Assembly (NCBI RefSeq): GCF_022899935.1
Contig: NZ_JALJCJ010000006.1
Coordinates: 428,508 to 492,507 of the forward strand
Source of the DNA: Shinella curvata
Lineage (GTDB): Bacteria; Pseudomonadota; Alphaproteobacteria; Rhizobiales; Rhizobiaceae
Direction of reading: 5' to 3'
DNA: 64,000 bases
Position 1 is the stretch's first letter. The number at the start of each line of letters is the position of its first letter. Positions 17,896 through 25,387 of the stretch are shown one piece after another. Position numbers and translations under genes: made by a program. The notes beneath the pieces were generated by a model. That model was not told the DNA's origin and ran no database searches. It saw only the letters and a program-made list of their open reading frames with translations.

Positions 17896-18213
17896 TTAGT
17901 TGGCGACGATGTTGCCCTGATAGTCGAGCGCGACGTTGACGGACTTTCCGTCCTTCACGCCGGTCCCGCGCCAGACGCCCTTGTCGTCGAGCTTGAGACC
18001 GGTGACGTCGGCATAGCCCGCCTCGACAATGCGCTCCTTCGCCTGCTCTTCGGTGAAGCTGTTGGCGCCTTCGACCGGCGCGGTGGCGTTCTTGTCGTCC
18101 GGGGTCGCGATTGCCGGCGTATCGCCATCCGTGGCAGGGGCCGTGGAGGTCTGAGCGAAGGCGCCGAGGGTCGATGCGCCGACAAACGCGGCGGCAAGCA
18201 ATAGCTTTTTCAT
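17896..18213 (-). CDS. secreted PepSY-like protein
   Basis: 105 residues with a signal peptide (1-20, cleavage after AFA) and a C-terminal PepSY-like half (TEEQAKERIVEAGYADVTGLKLDDKG, GTGVKDGKSVNVALDYQGNI) as in small periplasmic proteins of the PepSY/YpeB group. Probably periplasmic. First gene of a two-gene operon with the YflT-like gene, behind a GGAAC-N16-GGTT site. Confidence 0.75.
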   Translation of the reverse strand: MKKLLLAAAFVGASTLGAFAQTSTAPATDGDTPAIATPDDKNATAPVEGANSFTEEQAKERIVEAGYADVTGLKLDDKGVWRGTGVKDGKSVNVALDYQGNIVAN

Positions 18214-18251
18214 GATGTCTCCTCGTTTTCAGCCGTTGAAGGCAAGGAGCA

Positions 18252-18276
18252 AACCGGCAGGAGAGCGTTTGGTTCC
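18252..18276 (-). promoter_or_regulatory. EcfG-type promoter, GGAAC-N16-GGTT
   Basis: Minus-strand GGAAC (18276-18272), 16 nt, GGTT (18255-18252), ending 38 nt before the PepSY-like gene. Confidence 0.5.
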
Positions 18277-18389
18277 TCTTTCATTTTCAGATTTTTTAAA
18301 TGACTTCAGCTTGATGCCGATCCAGCGTTCCAAGCGCGCCGACAGACCTGACAACACACTCTACCTGGCCAGCCTGTTTCGGCCGGCGT

Positions 18390-18566
18390 TCAACGCAGGA
18401 AAGCCTGCTTGGCCGGTTCATCGTTTTCATCGGGATTCGGATTTGGTTCGTCGTCAGGCAGACGATCGGGATCGGGCTCCTTGATCGGAGGGCGCGGTTC
18501 GCCGATTGGCGGCAGGCCGGGAACCGGATTTGGGCCGGGATCGGGTTCGGTCGGAATGATAGCCAT
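18390..18566 (-). CDS. proline-rich small protein (58 aa)
   Basis: 58 residues of which about a third are Pro, arranged as Pro-Asp and Asn-Pro-type repeats (EPDPGPNPVPGLPP, EPNPNPDEND). Extended or disordered, no membrane segment. ATG 18566 is preceded by GAGGAG at 7 nt. It follows the 97-residue gene by 29 nt. Unknown function. Confidence 0.6.
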   Translation of the reverse strand: MAIIPTEPDPGPNPVPGLPPIGEPRPPIKEPDPDRLPDDEPNPNPDENDEPAKQAFLR

Positions 18567-18595
18567 CGCAAACTCCTCGCGGTTTTGACCGGTAT

Positions 18596-18889
18596 CTATC
18601 GCGCCATCACGTTGTGCGCGCCGGCCTGACGGAAAGCCTTTTCGGCGTCTAGAAGATCGGCGTGGGCGATATCGGCGGAAACTCGGATTTCGCCGTGGAG
18701 CGGCGCGTCGGCGCGGACGGCATCGCCGCCGGAAGGTTTTATACCGGCCGTATTGAGTCCCGCGTTCGGCTCTATGAACACATCGGTACGGGCGATTCCG
18801 CACTGCTGTACGAGATGTTCGACAGCGCGATCTGCGGCCTCCCGGGTCGCAAATGTTGCCCACATGGTTTTCGTACTGTCATCGGACAT
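18596..18889 (-). CDS. small hypothetical protein (97 aa)
   Basis: 97 residues with alpha/beta pattern: TMWATFATREAADRAVEHLVQQCGI then VFIEPN and a C-terminal EIRVSADIAHADLLDAEKAFRQAGAHNV. This resembles the ferredoxin-like repeats of small YflT-type stress proteins, but I would not name a family. Upstream gene of the proline-rich protein. No EcfG-type site is seen in the 68 nt before it. Confidence 0.6.
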   Translation of the reverse strand: MSDDSTKTMWATFATREAADRAVEHLVQQCGIARTDVFIEPNAGLNTAGIKPSGGDAVRADAPLHGEIRVSADIAHADLLDAEKAFRQAGAHNVMAR

Positions 18890-18957
18890 TGCACCTTCTC
18901 CTTTTTTGGGGATCAGGTGTGCAACGCGGCAACGGAGCGATGGTTCAGACGAGAACG

Positions 18958-19188
18958 CTACGCGCCGTCGCGCGTGTAGAACATGCGGGCGGAGGCCTCG
19001 ATGATGGAACGGTGCTTGACAGGATCAAAGGTGACGGCGGGAAATGTCTCGAAGAGATACTTGGCAAAGCTCTCCCTAGCATCATCGGACGCATCAAACC
19101 AAGGCTGCGCAGTGAGTTCGTCGAAAACCGACTTCAATGCGCCCAGCTCGTCCGGCTCGAACGTTCCCTTGGAAGTGTAGTTGCCCAC
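18958..19188 (-). CDS. small hypothetical protein (76 aa)
   Basis: 76 residues, soluble, helical, containing DELGALKSVFDELTAQPWFD and KYLFETFPAVTFDPVKHR. Start is GTG 19188 with a strong AGGAGG about 6 nt upstream; the ribosome site is embedded in the right arm of a short palindrome (19197-19210). No family recognised. Stands alone between the 97-residue gene and the BON gene. Confidence 0.6.
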   Translation of the reverse strand: MGNYTSKGTFEPDELGALKSVFDELTAQPWFDASDDARESFAKYLFETFPAVTFDPVKHRSIIEASARMFYTRDGA

Positions 19189-19196
19189 GCCCGCCT

Positions 19197-19210
19197 CCTG
19201 TATGTACAGG
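19197..19210. repeat. palindrome overlapping a Shine-Dalgarno
   Basis: CCTGTATGTACAGG, 6-bp arms with a 2-nt centre, directly before and touching the AGGAGG of the gene starting at 19188. Could be an operator or a small hairpin influencing translation. Confidence 0.4.
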
Positions 19211-19253
19211 CGGAGTCTAGGGCGCGATAAAAACTATTCAAAGCGGTATCATG

Positions 19254-19267
19254 GTACGAAATCGTAC
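19254..19267. promoter_or_regulatory. GTACG-N4-CGTAC palindrome (candidate Crp-type site)
   Basis: GTACGAAATCGTAC. Same half-sites and spacing as the palindrome at 20396. The 5-bp arms with a 4-bp spacer match Crp/Fnr-superfamily architecture. Lies in the 85-nt gap between the 76-residue gene and the end of the BON gene. Confidence 0.45.
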
Positions 19268-19273
19268 GAAGCT

Positions 19274-19768
19274 CTATTCCGTCGCGTCGCGAGGGATATG
19301 GCTGTCAACGCCGCGCGAGAGAAGCTCCTCGGCCTGCACGTCGCGCACGCCCTTTACCCGGCGCAGGAAGGCGATGAGGTAGCCACGCTCCTCCTCGCTG
19401 TCCACGGCGCCATCAAGCACGGCGACGCCTTCCCGGATCGTGAGGTTCAGCGTCTCGATATCGATTTTGCCGTTCTCTTCGAGAGCCTCAATGATCCGCG
19501 CCTCGAGATCGTCGTCTGCGATAATATCATCCATTTCGTCCGCAAACGGCAGCGGTGCGCCATCGACATCCCGGTCAACGGGATCGCGCGTGATCGCGAA
19601 CCCATCGTCGCCACGCTGATCCAGAGCGGCATCACGGGCGCCATAAGGCGAATTCTGCGTGGCGCGGCGCGCATCGTCATCATCCGGATAGGGCCAGCCA
19701 TCTCGCGTATCGCGTGCCTCGTAATCCCTAAATTCCTCTTCACGTGAGACGTGTTTGCGATCGGCCAT
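19274..19768 (-). CDS. BON-domain protein
   Basis: 164 residues. The first 90 are charged, Asp/Arg-rich and probably disordered; residues about 90-150 form a BON domain (LEARIIEALEENGKIDIETLNLTI, VAVLDGAVDSEEER, VKGVRDVQAE). BON domains bind membranes or phospholipids and are common in stress-induced envelope proteins, but no signal peptide is visible, so a cytosolic site is likely. Start ATG 19768 with GGAG at 8 nt. It follows the ECF sigma gene by 66 nt. Confidence 0.8.
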   Translation of the reverse strand: MADRKHVSREEEFRDYEARDTRDGWPYPDDDDARRATQNSPYGARDAALDQRGDDGFAITRDPVDRDVDGAPLPFADEMDDIIADDDLEARIIEALEENGKIDIETLNLTIREGVAVLDGAVDSEEERGYLIAFLRRVKGVRDVQAEELLSRGVDSHIPRDATE

Positions 19769-19834
19769 CGTCTTGCTCCATGGTTCAACATGATCATGAT
19801 GAGAGCCAACCGCTCAGACCGGTCATTGTTCCCG

Positions 19835-20347
19835 CTATTGCGCGCCGGGGCGACCGATCTCGTCTTCGAGCATCTTTCGCGCGCGATTGACCCGGCTTTT
19901 CACCGTTCCGATTTCGCAATCGCAAAGCCGTGCCGTATCGATATAGCTGACCCCCATTGCCACAAGCAGCAATGTGCGGCGCGAGCGCGGGGGGATGCGG
20001 CGCAGGGCGCAACGCAGTTCGCTGCGACGAACCGCCCACTCCTGCGGCGCCGATATGCTGGCCCGTTCGAGGAGCCCGTCATCCAGTCCAACAGGTTCCC
20101 GGCAGCGCCGACGATATTCCGTGTTGAAGGTATTGCGCATGATCGTGAAAAGCCACGAACGGAGTTTCGTATCAGGGTGAAACTGGTGCGAGGAACGAAG
20201 CGCCCGCATGACAGTTTCCTGAACGAGGTCCTCCCGGTCGCTTGCCGAGCGCGTCAGTTGCTGGGCGAACCGCCTCAGTGCGGGCAACTGAGCTTCTATT
20301 CCGGTGTGGACTGGCTGAGGCAGGGATAGAGAGACCGCGGCGTTCAT
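19835..20347 (-). CDS. ECF sigma factor, EcfG (general stress response) type
   Basis: 170 residues. Region sigma2 is PALRRFAQQLTRSASDREDL then VQETVMRALRSSHQFHPDTK and LRSWLFTIMRNTFNTEYRR, the pattern of EcfG-class sigma factors (LVQET, LRAWLFTILRN). Sigma4 follows with LRRIPPRSRRTLLLVAMGVS and GTVKSRVNRARKML. The protein directs RNA polymerase to stress promoters of type GGAAC-N16/17-CGTT. No NepR anti-sigma or PhyR gene lies next to it, so it is probably an extra EcfG copy. ATG 20347 follows GGAGGAATGA. The nearest upstream element is the GTACG-N4-CGTAC palindrome; no EcfG box is seen in front of the gene itself. Confidence 0.87.
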   Translation of the reverse strand: MNAAVSLSLPQPVHTGIEAQLPALRRFAQQLTRSASDREDLVQETVMRALRSSHQFHPDTKLRSWLFTIMRNTFNTEYRRRCREPVGLDDGLLERASISAPQEWAVRRSELRCALRRIPPRSRRTLLLVAMGVSYIDTARLCDCEIGTVKSRVNRARKMLEDEIGRPGAQ

Positions 20348-20395
20348 TCATTCCTCCATTTCGAAGGGGAACGAGGCGGGGTCGCGGAGGTTGCC

Positions 20396-20409
20396 GTACG
20401 CTAGCGTAC
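20396..20409. promoter_or_regulatory. GTACG-N4-CGTAC palindrome upstream of ECF sigma gene
   Basis: GTACGCTAGCGTAC, a perfect 14-bp palindrome, 48 nt before the ECF sigma start and 76 nt before the divergent DUF6894 gene. Repeats the half-sites seen at 19254. Candidate binding site for one of the two Crp-type regulators in this island. Confidence 0.5.
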
Positions 20410-20485
20410 AGATGCCTACAGAAAGAAAATGGAACACTTGGCGATTTCGCTGGTCCCTGTGGGATCAAGGACGCTGCGAGGCACG

Positions 20486-20716
20486 ATGACCCACTATTTT
20501 TTTCATATCTGCAGCCGAACGGAACGGATCGAGGACCGGGAGGGCGCAGACTTCGAAACACTCGAGTCAGCCGTTACCGAAGCCCGTCTTGCAGCACGCG
20601 AGATTCTGGCCGAGGACCTGCGCAAGGGACAGGTCGATGAAACGCGCCTGTTCGAGATTTTTGATGACCAGGGAGAACTGGTGGCGCGGCTGCCCTTCCA
20701 GGATGCACTCAGGTAA
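20486..20716 (+). CDS. DUF6894-type small protein
   Basis: 76 residues starting THYFFHICSRTERIEDREGA, with the family pattern Tyr/Phe-Phe-His at the start, an Asp-x-Glu-Gly, a Glu-Ala-Arg helix (VTEARLAAREILAEDL) and the final FEIFDDQGELVARLPFQDAL. DUF6894 proteins are small, common in rhizobia and of unknown function. ATG 20486. The last 8 nt overlap the 3' end of the convergent Crp-type gene. A weak GGAAC-N16-GGTC lies at 20431. Confidence 0.75.
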   Translation: MTHYFFHICSRTERIEDREGADFETLESAVTEARLAAREILAEDLRKGQVDETRLFEIFDDQGELVARLPFQDALR

Positions 20717-21440
20717 CGGGCTGCGAGACGACGGCACCGATGAGCCGCTCGTATTCCTTCTCGCATTCGCCATAGGCATCGCGCGCAAATGCCTCCAGGC
20801 CGGCCCGGTTGCGCACGCTGACGACGCCGCGCTCCGAGTAGATAAGCTTTTTGCCCTCCAGCACATGCAGTGCGGTCGTCACGCTGGGACGCCGCACGGC
20901 AAGCATGATCGACATGAATTCGTGCGTCAGGCTGATGTCTGATCCGTCCACCCGGTCGTGGCACATCAAGATCCATCGGGCGAGCCGTTCGTCGATGTGA
21001 TGCACGGCGTTGGAAAGCGCCGTATAGGCCTGCTGGACGGCCAATGCCTGGGTGTAGCGGGCAAGAAGCCGGTGAACCTCGCGGTCCTCCACCAGAACGG
21101 CTTTCAGGTCCGCAACCGGAATACGGTAGGCTTGGCCTTGCATCTGCATGTGGACGGAAAAGGGATCGGCATCGACATCCAGAATAGCCGACACTGGACA
21201 CATGCCGTCTCTTCCGATGATCCCGATTTCGCTGTGCTGACCCTCCGGGGAGCGGATGACGACGGATGCGATCCCGCTCTCGAAGAAATAGGCGTGCTCC
21301 ATGGGCTGATGGGGAGAGGAAAGCTGGTGCGAACGAGGCAACTCGATGCATTCCAAGCGTGCGGCGAACCGCTCGATACTCGTTTCCGATAGGCGCCGAA
21401 GCAGGGTGTTCCGAAACCTGCCCTGCCCACCGTAGTCCAT
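20709..21440 (-). CDS. Crp/Fnr-family transcriptional regulator
   Basis: 243 residues: sensor beta barrel about 20-140 (HAYFFESGIASVVIRSPEGQ, IGIIGRDGMCPVSAIL) and a winged helix (LTHEFMSIMLAVRRPSVTTALHVLEGKKLI). It lacks an N-terminal Fe-S cysteine set. Paralogue of the regulator at 16352. ATG 21440 has AGGAT 8 nt upstream. It ends inside the tail of the convergent DUF6894 gene. It may act on the palindromes at 19254 and 20396 (inference from architecture and proximity). Confidence 0.9.
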   Translation of the reverse strand: MDYGGQGRFRNTLLRRLSETSIERFAARLECIELPRSHQLSSPHQPMEHAYFFESGIASVVIRSPEGQHSEIGIIGRDGMCPVSAILDVDADPFSVHMQMQGQAYRIPVADLKAVLVEDREVHRLLARYTQALAVQQAYTALSNAVHHIDERLARWILMCHDRVDGSDISLTHEFMSIMLAVRRPSVTTALHVLEGKKLIYSERGVVSVRNRAGLEAFARDAYGECEKEYERLIGAVVSQPVT

Positions 21441-21530
21441 CCAACAATCCTATGCGGTTCAGCGACCGCATATCTGCCAAGGGCTTCGGTCTGTCCTCAA
21501 GTCAATGGCTGTCCATCTATGACCATAAAA

Positions 21531-21685
21531 TGAGTGAGACAACCCAGCGCGAGGCGTCGGTACGGAAGCGGACAGAGGGATGGAATATGCAGCCGGCCGG
21601 CATATCCTGGGAGGAATACGTTGCAGTTTTCAGCCGCTTACGTGATCGCGCAGGCGCCGCGGCTGGATCATTCACCTACGCCTGA
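21531..21685 (+). CDS. possible small protein (51 aa), doubtful
   Basis: An open frame from ATG 21531 gives 51 residues including GISWEEYVAVFSRLRDRAGA. No clear ribosome site, and it runs into the 3' end of the convergent DUF6894 gene. I list it only because the 235-nt gap is otherwise empty. Confidence 0.2.
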
Positions 21686-21924
21686 TGCGTGCCGTGCGGA
21701 ATTGCTTCCAAAACCAGCCGGAACGTGACTATGGGCACACGGTTGGTGTCCTGCAGCTCAACAGAAATGCTGTCTACCGGCTCGTTCGGCAGCCCATCGA
21801 CCGCCATTTCCGCCAGGAGCATTTTAGCCTCATCCTTGGCCTTTTGCAGATCCAGAAACTCAAAGCCCCTATCGGGCTGCAGCACGCCGTCCTGATCCTG
21901 AATCTTGAAATAATACCGTTCCAT
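21676..21924 (-). CDS. DUF6894-type small protein
   Basis: 82 residues beginning ERYYFKIQDQDGVLQPDRGF and continuing FLDLQKAKDEAKMLLAEMAVD then VELQDTNRVPIVTFRLVLEA, the DUF6894 pattern (YYF start, Asp-x-Gly, helix, final beta strands). It is the second member in this island. ATG 21924 is chosen because the family starts there. A GGAAC-N16-CATT site ends 24 nt upstream, pointing to stress control. Confidence 0.75.
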   Translation of the reverse strand: MERYYFKIQDQDGVLQPDRGFEFLDLQKAKDEAKMLLAEMAVDGLPNEPVDSISVELQDTNRVPIVTFRLVLEAIPHGTHQA

Positions 21925-21948
21925 TGCCGTCTCCCGTTTTGGCAGGAC

Positions 21949-21973
21949 AATGTCAAAGCGGGGCAAACGTTCC
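21949..21973 (-). promoter_or_regulatory. EcfG-type promoter, GGAAC-N16-CATT
   Basis: Minus-strand GGAAC (21973-21969), 16 nt, CATT (21952-21949), ending 24 nt before the DUF6894 gene. Confidence 0.55.
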
Positions 21974-22212
21974 CCGGGCGGGCACAGTGTAACGGTTGAG
22001 CGGCGGCCAATGCTTGAGGAGCAGCTTTGGCAGCGGGGATTTGAGGCCACAGGCCAACCGCCAAACAGCAATTGCGCCTGCCTTGCAGGAAGGCGAAACG
22101 TGTTACGGCAATAACGGAAGAACTGTTGCAGCGGCCCACACCGGTTGGCAGCTTCCGCTATATGCCTGATATCGCGATGTTTTGAGGCAATGCGGACAGA
22201 CTGGCTACCTCC

Positions 22213-22908
22213 TCAAAGCTCGGTGGGTCGGATGTTGTCAACGCGGACTGTGCCGGCGACGACTTCGCGTGGGCCGTCAAGCGGATAGGCCGGGTTGTGT
22301 TCGTCGATAACGGTGTAGAGCTTCTCGTTGCGGAATGCGCTTGAAGAGGTCGTGGAATTGCCATCGCCCGGCAGAGCGTCGATTTCCATGTAGTCGAGTT
22401 CGGCTTGCGCAGCCACAACACGCGCATCGCCGCTGGAGCGAGCGCGCACGACCACCTCGCCCTGGTGGGGTGCAATGTCCCAGTTCGTGTCCGTCGCGGA
22501 CGCGATCGGCACCAGACGGAACAGCTTCAACTGATCGGGATCGGAATAGTTGGCGACGGCCGTGGGCATATTCTGGCGCCGCGCGTTGTCATCGGAATTC
22601 AAGGACCCGTCGCGACTGGTCGGCTTCGATATGCCGTCATTGGTCCGGCCTGTCTGAGAGACCGCAAATTGCGGCACGGCGTCGGCATGAATGATCTTTT
22701 CACGACCGGTCTCTGCCAAGGTGACCCTGTCCGCGCCCTGGATCATGGGCGGCGCGACAGGCACAACCTGTTCGTCTTTTTCACGGTAACCGGTCTCAAC
22801 CTCGCGGAGCCCTTCTTCGTGCAGCGCCGGATTGCCTGTGACCTCGCCTGCCAGCTGTTTGAAGTATCCGGAAATCTTGTCCATCATTCCCATGGTTTCC
22901 ATCCTCAT
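22213..22908 (-). CDS. hypothetical protein with CsbD-like N-terminus (231 aa)
   Basis: 231 residues. The beginning (DKISGYFKQLAGEVTGNPAL, HEEGLREVETGYREKDE) resembles the CsbD-like stress-protein motif. The middle is Asp/Arg/Asn-rich and likely disordered, and the end has a beta-rich part (DARVVAAQAELDYMEIDALP, REVVAGTVRVDNIRP). The first ATG (22908) overlaps the preceding stop (ATGA); ATG 22893 with AGGATGG upstream is an equal candidate. Second gene of an operon starting at a perfect EcfG-type promoter. Function unknown. Confidence 0.65.
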   Translation of the reverse strand: MRMETMGMMDKISGYFKQLAGEVTGNPALHEEGLREVETGYREKDEQVVPVAPPMIQGADRVTLAETGREKIIHADAVPQFAVSQTGRTNDGISKPTSRDGSLNSDDNARRQNMPTAVANYSDPDQLKLFRLVPIASATDTNWDIAPHQGEVVVRARSSGDARVVAAQAELDYMEIDALPGDGNSTTSSSAFRNEKLYTVIDEHNPAYPLDGPREVVAGTVRVDNIRPTEL

Positions 22909-23168
22909 ACCTTGGTTTCAAGACGCGTCATCGCGGCTTTGAGAATTCCTCTGATCTCGTCATCGGCGATCTGCTGGACGGCGAAGGCCACGTCAGGCTC
23001 CAAGCCGGGATCCTCCTGATGATCGATGACGGTCTCGTTGTCCCGTGCCATGGCACGCAACGCCTCTTGCGCCTCGGGGATCGTGCCCAGTAGAGAGACG
23101 AGTTCGACCATCAGGCGTCGATGCGCGTTGATCCTGCCTTCCAGATGGACTGAATTATCGATCGCCAT
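22905..23168 (-). CDS. small hypothetical helical protein (87 aa)
   Basis: 87 soluble residues, helical and acidic, with GRINAHRRLMVELVSLLGTI and AFAVQQIADDEIRGILKAAM. ATG 23168 follows GGGAGG. It overlaps the downstream gene by 4 nt. A perfect GGAAC-N16-CGTT lies 25 nt upstream, the strongest stress-promoter match on this strand. No family recognised. Confidence 0.7.
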   Translation of the reverse strand: MAIDNSVHLEGRINAHRRLMVELVSLLGTIPEAQEALRAMARDNETVIDHQEDPGLEPDVAFAVQQIADDEIRGILKAAMTRLETKV

Positions 23169-23193
23169 GGGGTGCCTCCCGAGATACAGGGCA

Positions 23194-23218
23194 AACGGAA
23201 GGTTCTATCGATTGTTCC
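23194..23218 (-). promoter_or_regulatory. EcfG promoter, perfect GGAAC-N16-CGTT
   Basis: Minus-strand GGAAC (23218-23214), 16 nt, CGTT (23197-23194). Exact match to the general-stress sigma consensus, ending 25 nt before the start at 23168. Confidence 0.8.
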
Positions 23219-23291
23219 CTCACACCATCCGAACTCCATGCTCATGCGGATACTCCACACCACAGACATGGCGAATTCAGACGAAGCCCAT

Positions 23292-23316
23292 GGAACATTT
23301 TCATATCTTCGGCGTT
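23292..23316 (+). promoter_or_regulatory. EcfG promoter, perfect GGAAC-N16-CGTT
   Basis: GGAAC (23292-23296), 16 nt, CGTT (23313-23316), ending 27 nt before the hybrid histidine kinase start. Diverges from the equally perfect site at 23194-23218. Confidence 0.8.
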
Positions 23317-23343
23317 TGATGCGGTTGGCTACCGGGGGCAAAG

Positions 23344-25293
23344 ATGATTGAAGCTGAGATGCCGGCGCTTGCCGGCGGGGACCGATACAAGCTGCTGGTA
23401 GATGCGATTACTGACTACGCCATCTATATGCTGGATCGACAGGGCAATATCGTCAGCTGGAACTCCGGTGCGAGCCGTTTCAAAGGGTATGAGGCGCACG
23501 AGGTTCTCAATACGCATTTCTCCCGTTTCTATCGCCCGGCCGACCGTGAGAGCGGCCTCCCCCTTGTCGCCTTGTCGAACGCCGCCGAGACAGGACGGTT
23601 CGAAGGCGAAGGCTGGAGGGTGCGCAAGGATGGGTCTGAGTTCTGGGCGCATGTCATTATCGACCCCATCCGCGATGACGCCGGCGATCTCATCGGCTTC
23701 GCGAAGATCACGCGCGATCTGACCGAGAGGAAGCAGGCCGAGGAGCAGCTTCGAAAGACGGAGCAGCAGTTCCGCCTCCTCGTGCAAGGTGTCACAGACT
23801 ATGCCATCTATATGATGGACGCTGATGGCCGGGTTTCCAGCTGGAATTCCGGTGCTGAACGCATCAAGGGTTATCGCCCGGACGAGATCATCGGCAGGCA
23901 CTTCTCCAGCTTCTTTCCCGAGCTCGACAGGCTTGCCGGGGCTCCGGAGCAAGCGCTGGAAGCCGCTCGCCGCGACGGACGCTACGAGTCAGAAGGCTGG
24001 CGGCTACGAAAGGATGGGACGCGCTTCTGGGCCAATGCCATCATTGATGCCATCCGCGGTGACGATGGCTCTCTGATTGGCTTCGCCAAGATAACGCGCG
24101 ACATCACGGAAAAGCGCGACGCGCAGCAGGCGCTTGAACTGGCACGGGAAGAGCTTTTCCAAGCGCAGAAGATGGAGGCTCTCGGCCAGCTGACGGGCGG
24201 CATCGCTCACGACTTCAACAACCTCCTGATGGCGGTTCAAGCGAGTCTCGACCTCCTGAAACGGCGCATCTCGCCAACGCCCGAGGCCCAGTCCTTGATC
24301 GACAATGCCTTGCAGGCAACCCGGCGCGGCGCCTCTTTGACCCAGCGCCTTCTCGCCTTCTCGCGCCGCCAGGAACTGGATCTGGCTTCGATCGATCTCT
24401 GGGGGCTCATCCGCGGCATGACGGACATGCTGCAACGGTCGATCGGCCCGGCGGTGATCGTTGAAACGCATTTTCCGCTCAGTCTGCCTTCGGTTTGGAC
24501 CGACCCCAACCAGATGGTGAACGCTCTCCTCAATCTGGCGATCAATGCGCGCGATGCAATGCCGGAAGGCGGCCGCCTTCTGATCGGCGCACGGCTGGAG
24601 GCCGATGCGGGAAAGGTTCATCCCGAGTTGCGGGAGAAGGCCTATCTCTGCGTCTATATCCAGGATGAGGGGCACGGCATGGACCCGGACACCCTGAGAA
24701 ACGCTATCTCGCCCTTCTTCACGACAAAGGGCATCGGGAAAGGCACGGGTCTCGGACTTTCCATGGTGCAAGGCCTGATGGCGCAGTCCAACGGCAAGCT
24801 GGTGCTTCACTCCACCGAGGGCGTCGGCACCACGGCCGAGCTATGGCTCCCCGTCGCCGAAGCCGTCCCGGAAGGGAAGCAGGAGGAGCCTTCCGCACCG
24901 CCGCCGTTTCCCAATAATATCGGCGCACTCTGCGTGCTTGCCGTGGATGACGATCCGCTCGTTCTGATGAACACCGTGATGATGCTGGAAGACATGGGCC
25001 ATACCGTCTGCGAAGCCGGGTCAGGAACCAAGGCCCTGGCATTTCTTGCCGAACGGACCATCGACCTCATCGTCACCGATCAGGCCATGCCGCAGATGAC
25101 CGGCTCCCAGCTTGCCGATATCGTCCGTGAACGCTGGCCGGGCATCCCCATCGTGCTCGCCACAGGCTACTCCGAATTGCCGCCGGAAGCACGCACCGAC
25201 CTGCTTCGCCTGTCGAAGCCGTTCGGCGAACGGCAGTTGGAGGATATCATAAAGCGGGCGATGTCTGGCGACGCCCACCAGCCAAGGCAATAG
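23344..25293 (+). CDS. soluble hybrid histidine kinase, PAS-PAS-HK-REC
   Basis: 649 residues, no membrane segment. Two PAS domains in tandem (about 15-130 and 145-258), nearly duplicate in sequence (TDYAIYM, SWNSGA, GEGWR/SEGWR, GFAKITRD), followed by a dimerisation domain with the phosphorylated His289 (GGIAHDFNNLL), an HATPase (NLAINARDAMPEGG, GKGTGLGLSMV) and a receiver domain with phospho-acceptor Asp579 (LIVTDQAMP). Transcribed from a perfect EcfG promoter, so kinase output probably adds feedback or downstream signalling in the stress response. The sensed cue is unknown. Confidence 0.92.
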   Translation: MIEAEMPALAGGDRYKLLVDAITDYAIYMLDRQGNIVSWNSGASRFKGYEAHEVLNTHFSRFYRPADRESGLPLVALSNAAETGRFEGEGWRVRKDGSEFWAHVIIDPIRDDAGDLIGFAKITRDLTERKQAEEQLRKTEQQFRLLVQGVTDYAIYMMDADGRVSSWNSGAERIKGYRPDEIIGRHFSSFFPELDRLAGAPEQALEAARRDGRYESEGWRLRKDGTRFWANAIIDAIRGDDGSLIGFAKITRDITEKRDAQQALELAREELFQAQKMEALGQLTGGIAHDFNNLLMAVQASLDLLKRRISPTPEAQSLIDNALQATRRGASLTQRLLAFSRRQELDLASIDLWGLIRGMTDMLQRSIGPAVIVETHFPLSLPSVWTDPNQMVNALLNLAINARDAMPEGGRLLIGARLEADAGKVHPELREKAYLCVYIQDEGHGMDPDTLRNAISPFFTTKGIGKGTGLGLSMVQGLMAQSNGKLVLHSTEGVGTTAELWLPVAEAVPEGKQEEPSAPPPFPNNIGALCVLAVDDDPLVLMNTVMMLEDMGHTVCEAGSGTKALAFLAERTIDLIVTDQAMPQMTGSQLADIVRERWPGIPIVLATGYSELPPEARTDLLRLSKPFGERQLEDIIKRAMSGDAHQPRQ

Positions 25294-25387
25294 GTACGGT
25301 AGATGACCGATCGCGGCGGATTTGACGAAAGGCGCGACATAACTCAGCCTTCCGGGTAAGGTTGACGGATGCACTTGGGGGAAAGCA

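Noticed and set aside
19769..19834. Possible nepR anti-sigma gene beside the ECF sigma factor
   Set aside because: The 66-nt gap is too short, and none of the neighbouring small proteins resembles NepR.
20431..20455. Possible EcfG promoter GGAAC-N16-GGTC before the DUF6894 gene at 20486
   Set aside because: Only two of four -10 bases match CGTT; not counted among the eleven sites.
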